Assembly (NCBI RefSeq): GCF_937858865.1
Contig: NZ_CALLYO010000338.1
Location: 1 to 14,436, forward strand
Reading direction: 5' to 3'
Source of the DNA: an uncultured Amaricoccus sp.
GTDB lineage: Bacteria > Pseudomonadota > Alphaproteobacteria > Rhodobacterales > Rhodobacteraceae
DNA: 14,436 bases
A program made the position numbers and the translations under genes. Shown in pieces: positions 13,763 to 14,436 of this stretch (its first letter is position 1; each line of letters begins with the position of its first letter). The notes under the pieces were generated by a model. It was not told where the DNA came from. It made no database searches and saw nothing but the letters and a program-made list of their open reading frames with translations.

Positions 13763-14436
13763 GTGACATGGTCCACCAAGATCGGGCGGTTCGCCGGAAT
13801 CGACGTCTACGTCCACGCCACCTTCTTCCTGCTCCTCGCCTGGGTGGCCTGGGCCTACTATGCCGAGACCGGAACGCTCGAGGGCGTCGGCTCCCGCATC
13901 CTCCTCGTCCTTCTCCTCTTCCTCTGCGTCGTCCTGCACGAATACGGCCACGCGCTCACCGCCCGCCGCTTCGGCATCGGCACCCGCTCGATCACGCTGC
14001 TGCCGATCGGCGGCCTCGCCCTCCTCGAGAAGATGCCGAAGGACCCGCGCGAGGAGATCATCGTCGCCCTCGCCGGCCCGGCGGTGAACGTCGTGATCGC
14101 CACCCTGCTCTATCTCCTCCTCGGCGTCAGCGCCCGGCCCGGCGCGCTGCTCGACCTCTCGGGCAGCCTCCTGCCGACGCTCCTCGTCGCCAACCTCATG
14201 CTCGCCATCTTCAACCTCCTGCCCGCCTTCCCGATGGACGGCGGGCGGGTGCTGCGCGCCACCCTCGCCATGCGCATGGACCGGGTGCGCGCCACCGCCA
14301 TCGCCGCCCGCGTCGGCCAGGGCCTCGCCATCGGGCTCGGGCTCCTCGGCCTCCTCGGCAATCCGATCCTCATCCTCATCGCCGCCTTCATCTGGATCGG
14401 CGCCGGCACCGAGGCGGTCGCGGTCGCCACCGACGA
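13763..14436 (+). CDS. M50 (site-2-protease-like) membrane metalloprotease, 5' part
   Basis: A predicted intramembrane zinc protease of the SpoIVFB/S2P group. The first 224 residues are in the window and the frame is open at the right edge. The zinc motif HEYGH is at 59-63 inside the second hydrophobic segment. The third ligand motif NLLPAFPMDGG (151-161) includes Asp159. Hydrophobic segments lie at about 15-33, 45-66, 100-122, 136-156 and 183-212. GTG 13763 was chosen: GGAGGA lies 9 bases upstream and the family N-terminus (WSTKIGRFAGIDVYVH) follows at once. The ATG at 13768 is out of frame. Many relatives carry a pair of CBS domains after the membrane part, which would lie beyond the edge. 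The substrate is unknown; membrane-bound regulators or signal-peptide remnants are typical. Confidence 0.93.
   Translation, partial: MTWSTKIGRFAGIDVYVHATFFLLLAWVAWAYYAETGTLEGVGSRILLVLLLFLCVVLHEYGHALTARRFGIGTRSITLLPIGGLALLEKMPKDPREEIIVALAGPAVNVVIATLLYLLLGVSARPGALLDLSGSLLPTLLVANLMLAIFNLLPAFPMDGGRVLRATLAMRMDRVRATAIAARVGQGLAIGLGLLGLLGNPILILIAAFIWIGAGTEAVAVATD

Noticed and set aside
13652..13951. Longer gcvT start reaching 13951
   Set aside because: It would overlap the divergent protease gene by nearly 190 bases and the gcvT promoter. GTG 13651 has GGAGGT 7 bases upstream and matches the family N-terminus.

Overview
The window is a very GC-rich stretch (roughly 70 % GC by eye, with third codon positions almost always G or C) of an alphaproteobacterial chromosome. 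The NuoA-F sequences, the helix-hairpin-helix extension on NuoE and the TTGC-type promoters fit the order Rhodobacterales best. I cannot name a genus. No rRNA, tRNA, CRISPR array or transposase was seen.

Layout. (1) Positions 1-5944, minus strand: the proximal part of a complex I (NADH:ubiquinone oxidoreductase) operon, read right to left as nuoA, nuoB, nuoC, nuoD, nuoE, a membrane-anchored helix-hairpin-helix (HhH) protein, nuoF, and the first 16 codons of another small gene. Genes overlap or lie within 40 bases of each other. Together they encode the NADH-oxidising module (E, F), the quinone-site and N2-cluster module (B, C, D) and one membrane subunit (A). nuoG and the rest of the membrane arm must lie beyond the left edge. 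(2) 5945-6399: gene-free leader with a candidate nuo promoter. (3) 6400-6621: a small plus-strand hypothetical gene, tail to tail with gcvP. (4) 6622-13651, minus strand: the glycine cleavage genes gcvT, gcvH and gcvP. gcvT and gcvH are adjacent, but gcvP is separated from gcvH by about 2.7 kb holding two unrelated gene pairs. One is a Tat-exported cyclase-family metal hydrolase with an AhpD-like (carboxymuconolactone decarboxylase family) protein. The other is a VapBC-type toxin-antitoxin module of the VapC50-like kind with an excisionase-type antitoxin. (5) 13763-14436, plus strand: the 5' part of an M50 (site-2-protease-like) membrane metalloprotease, divergent from gcvT.

How it fits together. 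GcvP (decarboxylase), GcvH (lipoyl carrier) and GcvT (aminomethyltransferase) form the glycine cleavage system with the E3 dihydrolipoamide dehydrogenase encoded elsewhere. The NADH it yields is a substrate of complex I, but this neighbourhood is probably only positional. The toxin-antitoxin genes use more A/T at third positions than their neighbours and carry an AT-richer control region, which suggests later arrival. gcvP appears to have its own promoter just downstream of them.

Most unusual points: the same roughly 63-residue HhH module occurs twice in a row in the nuo operon (NuoE C-terminus and a separate membrane protein). The cyclase gene has an N-terminal CxxC ahead of its twin-arginine signal and a tandem 11-bp repeat resembling a GntR/HutC operator upstream. 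The glycine cleavage cluster is interrupted. I found no clear evidence for an entirely new defence or mobile system.
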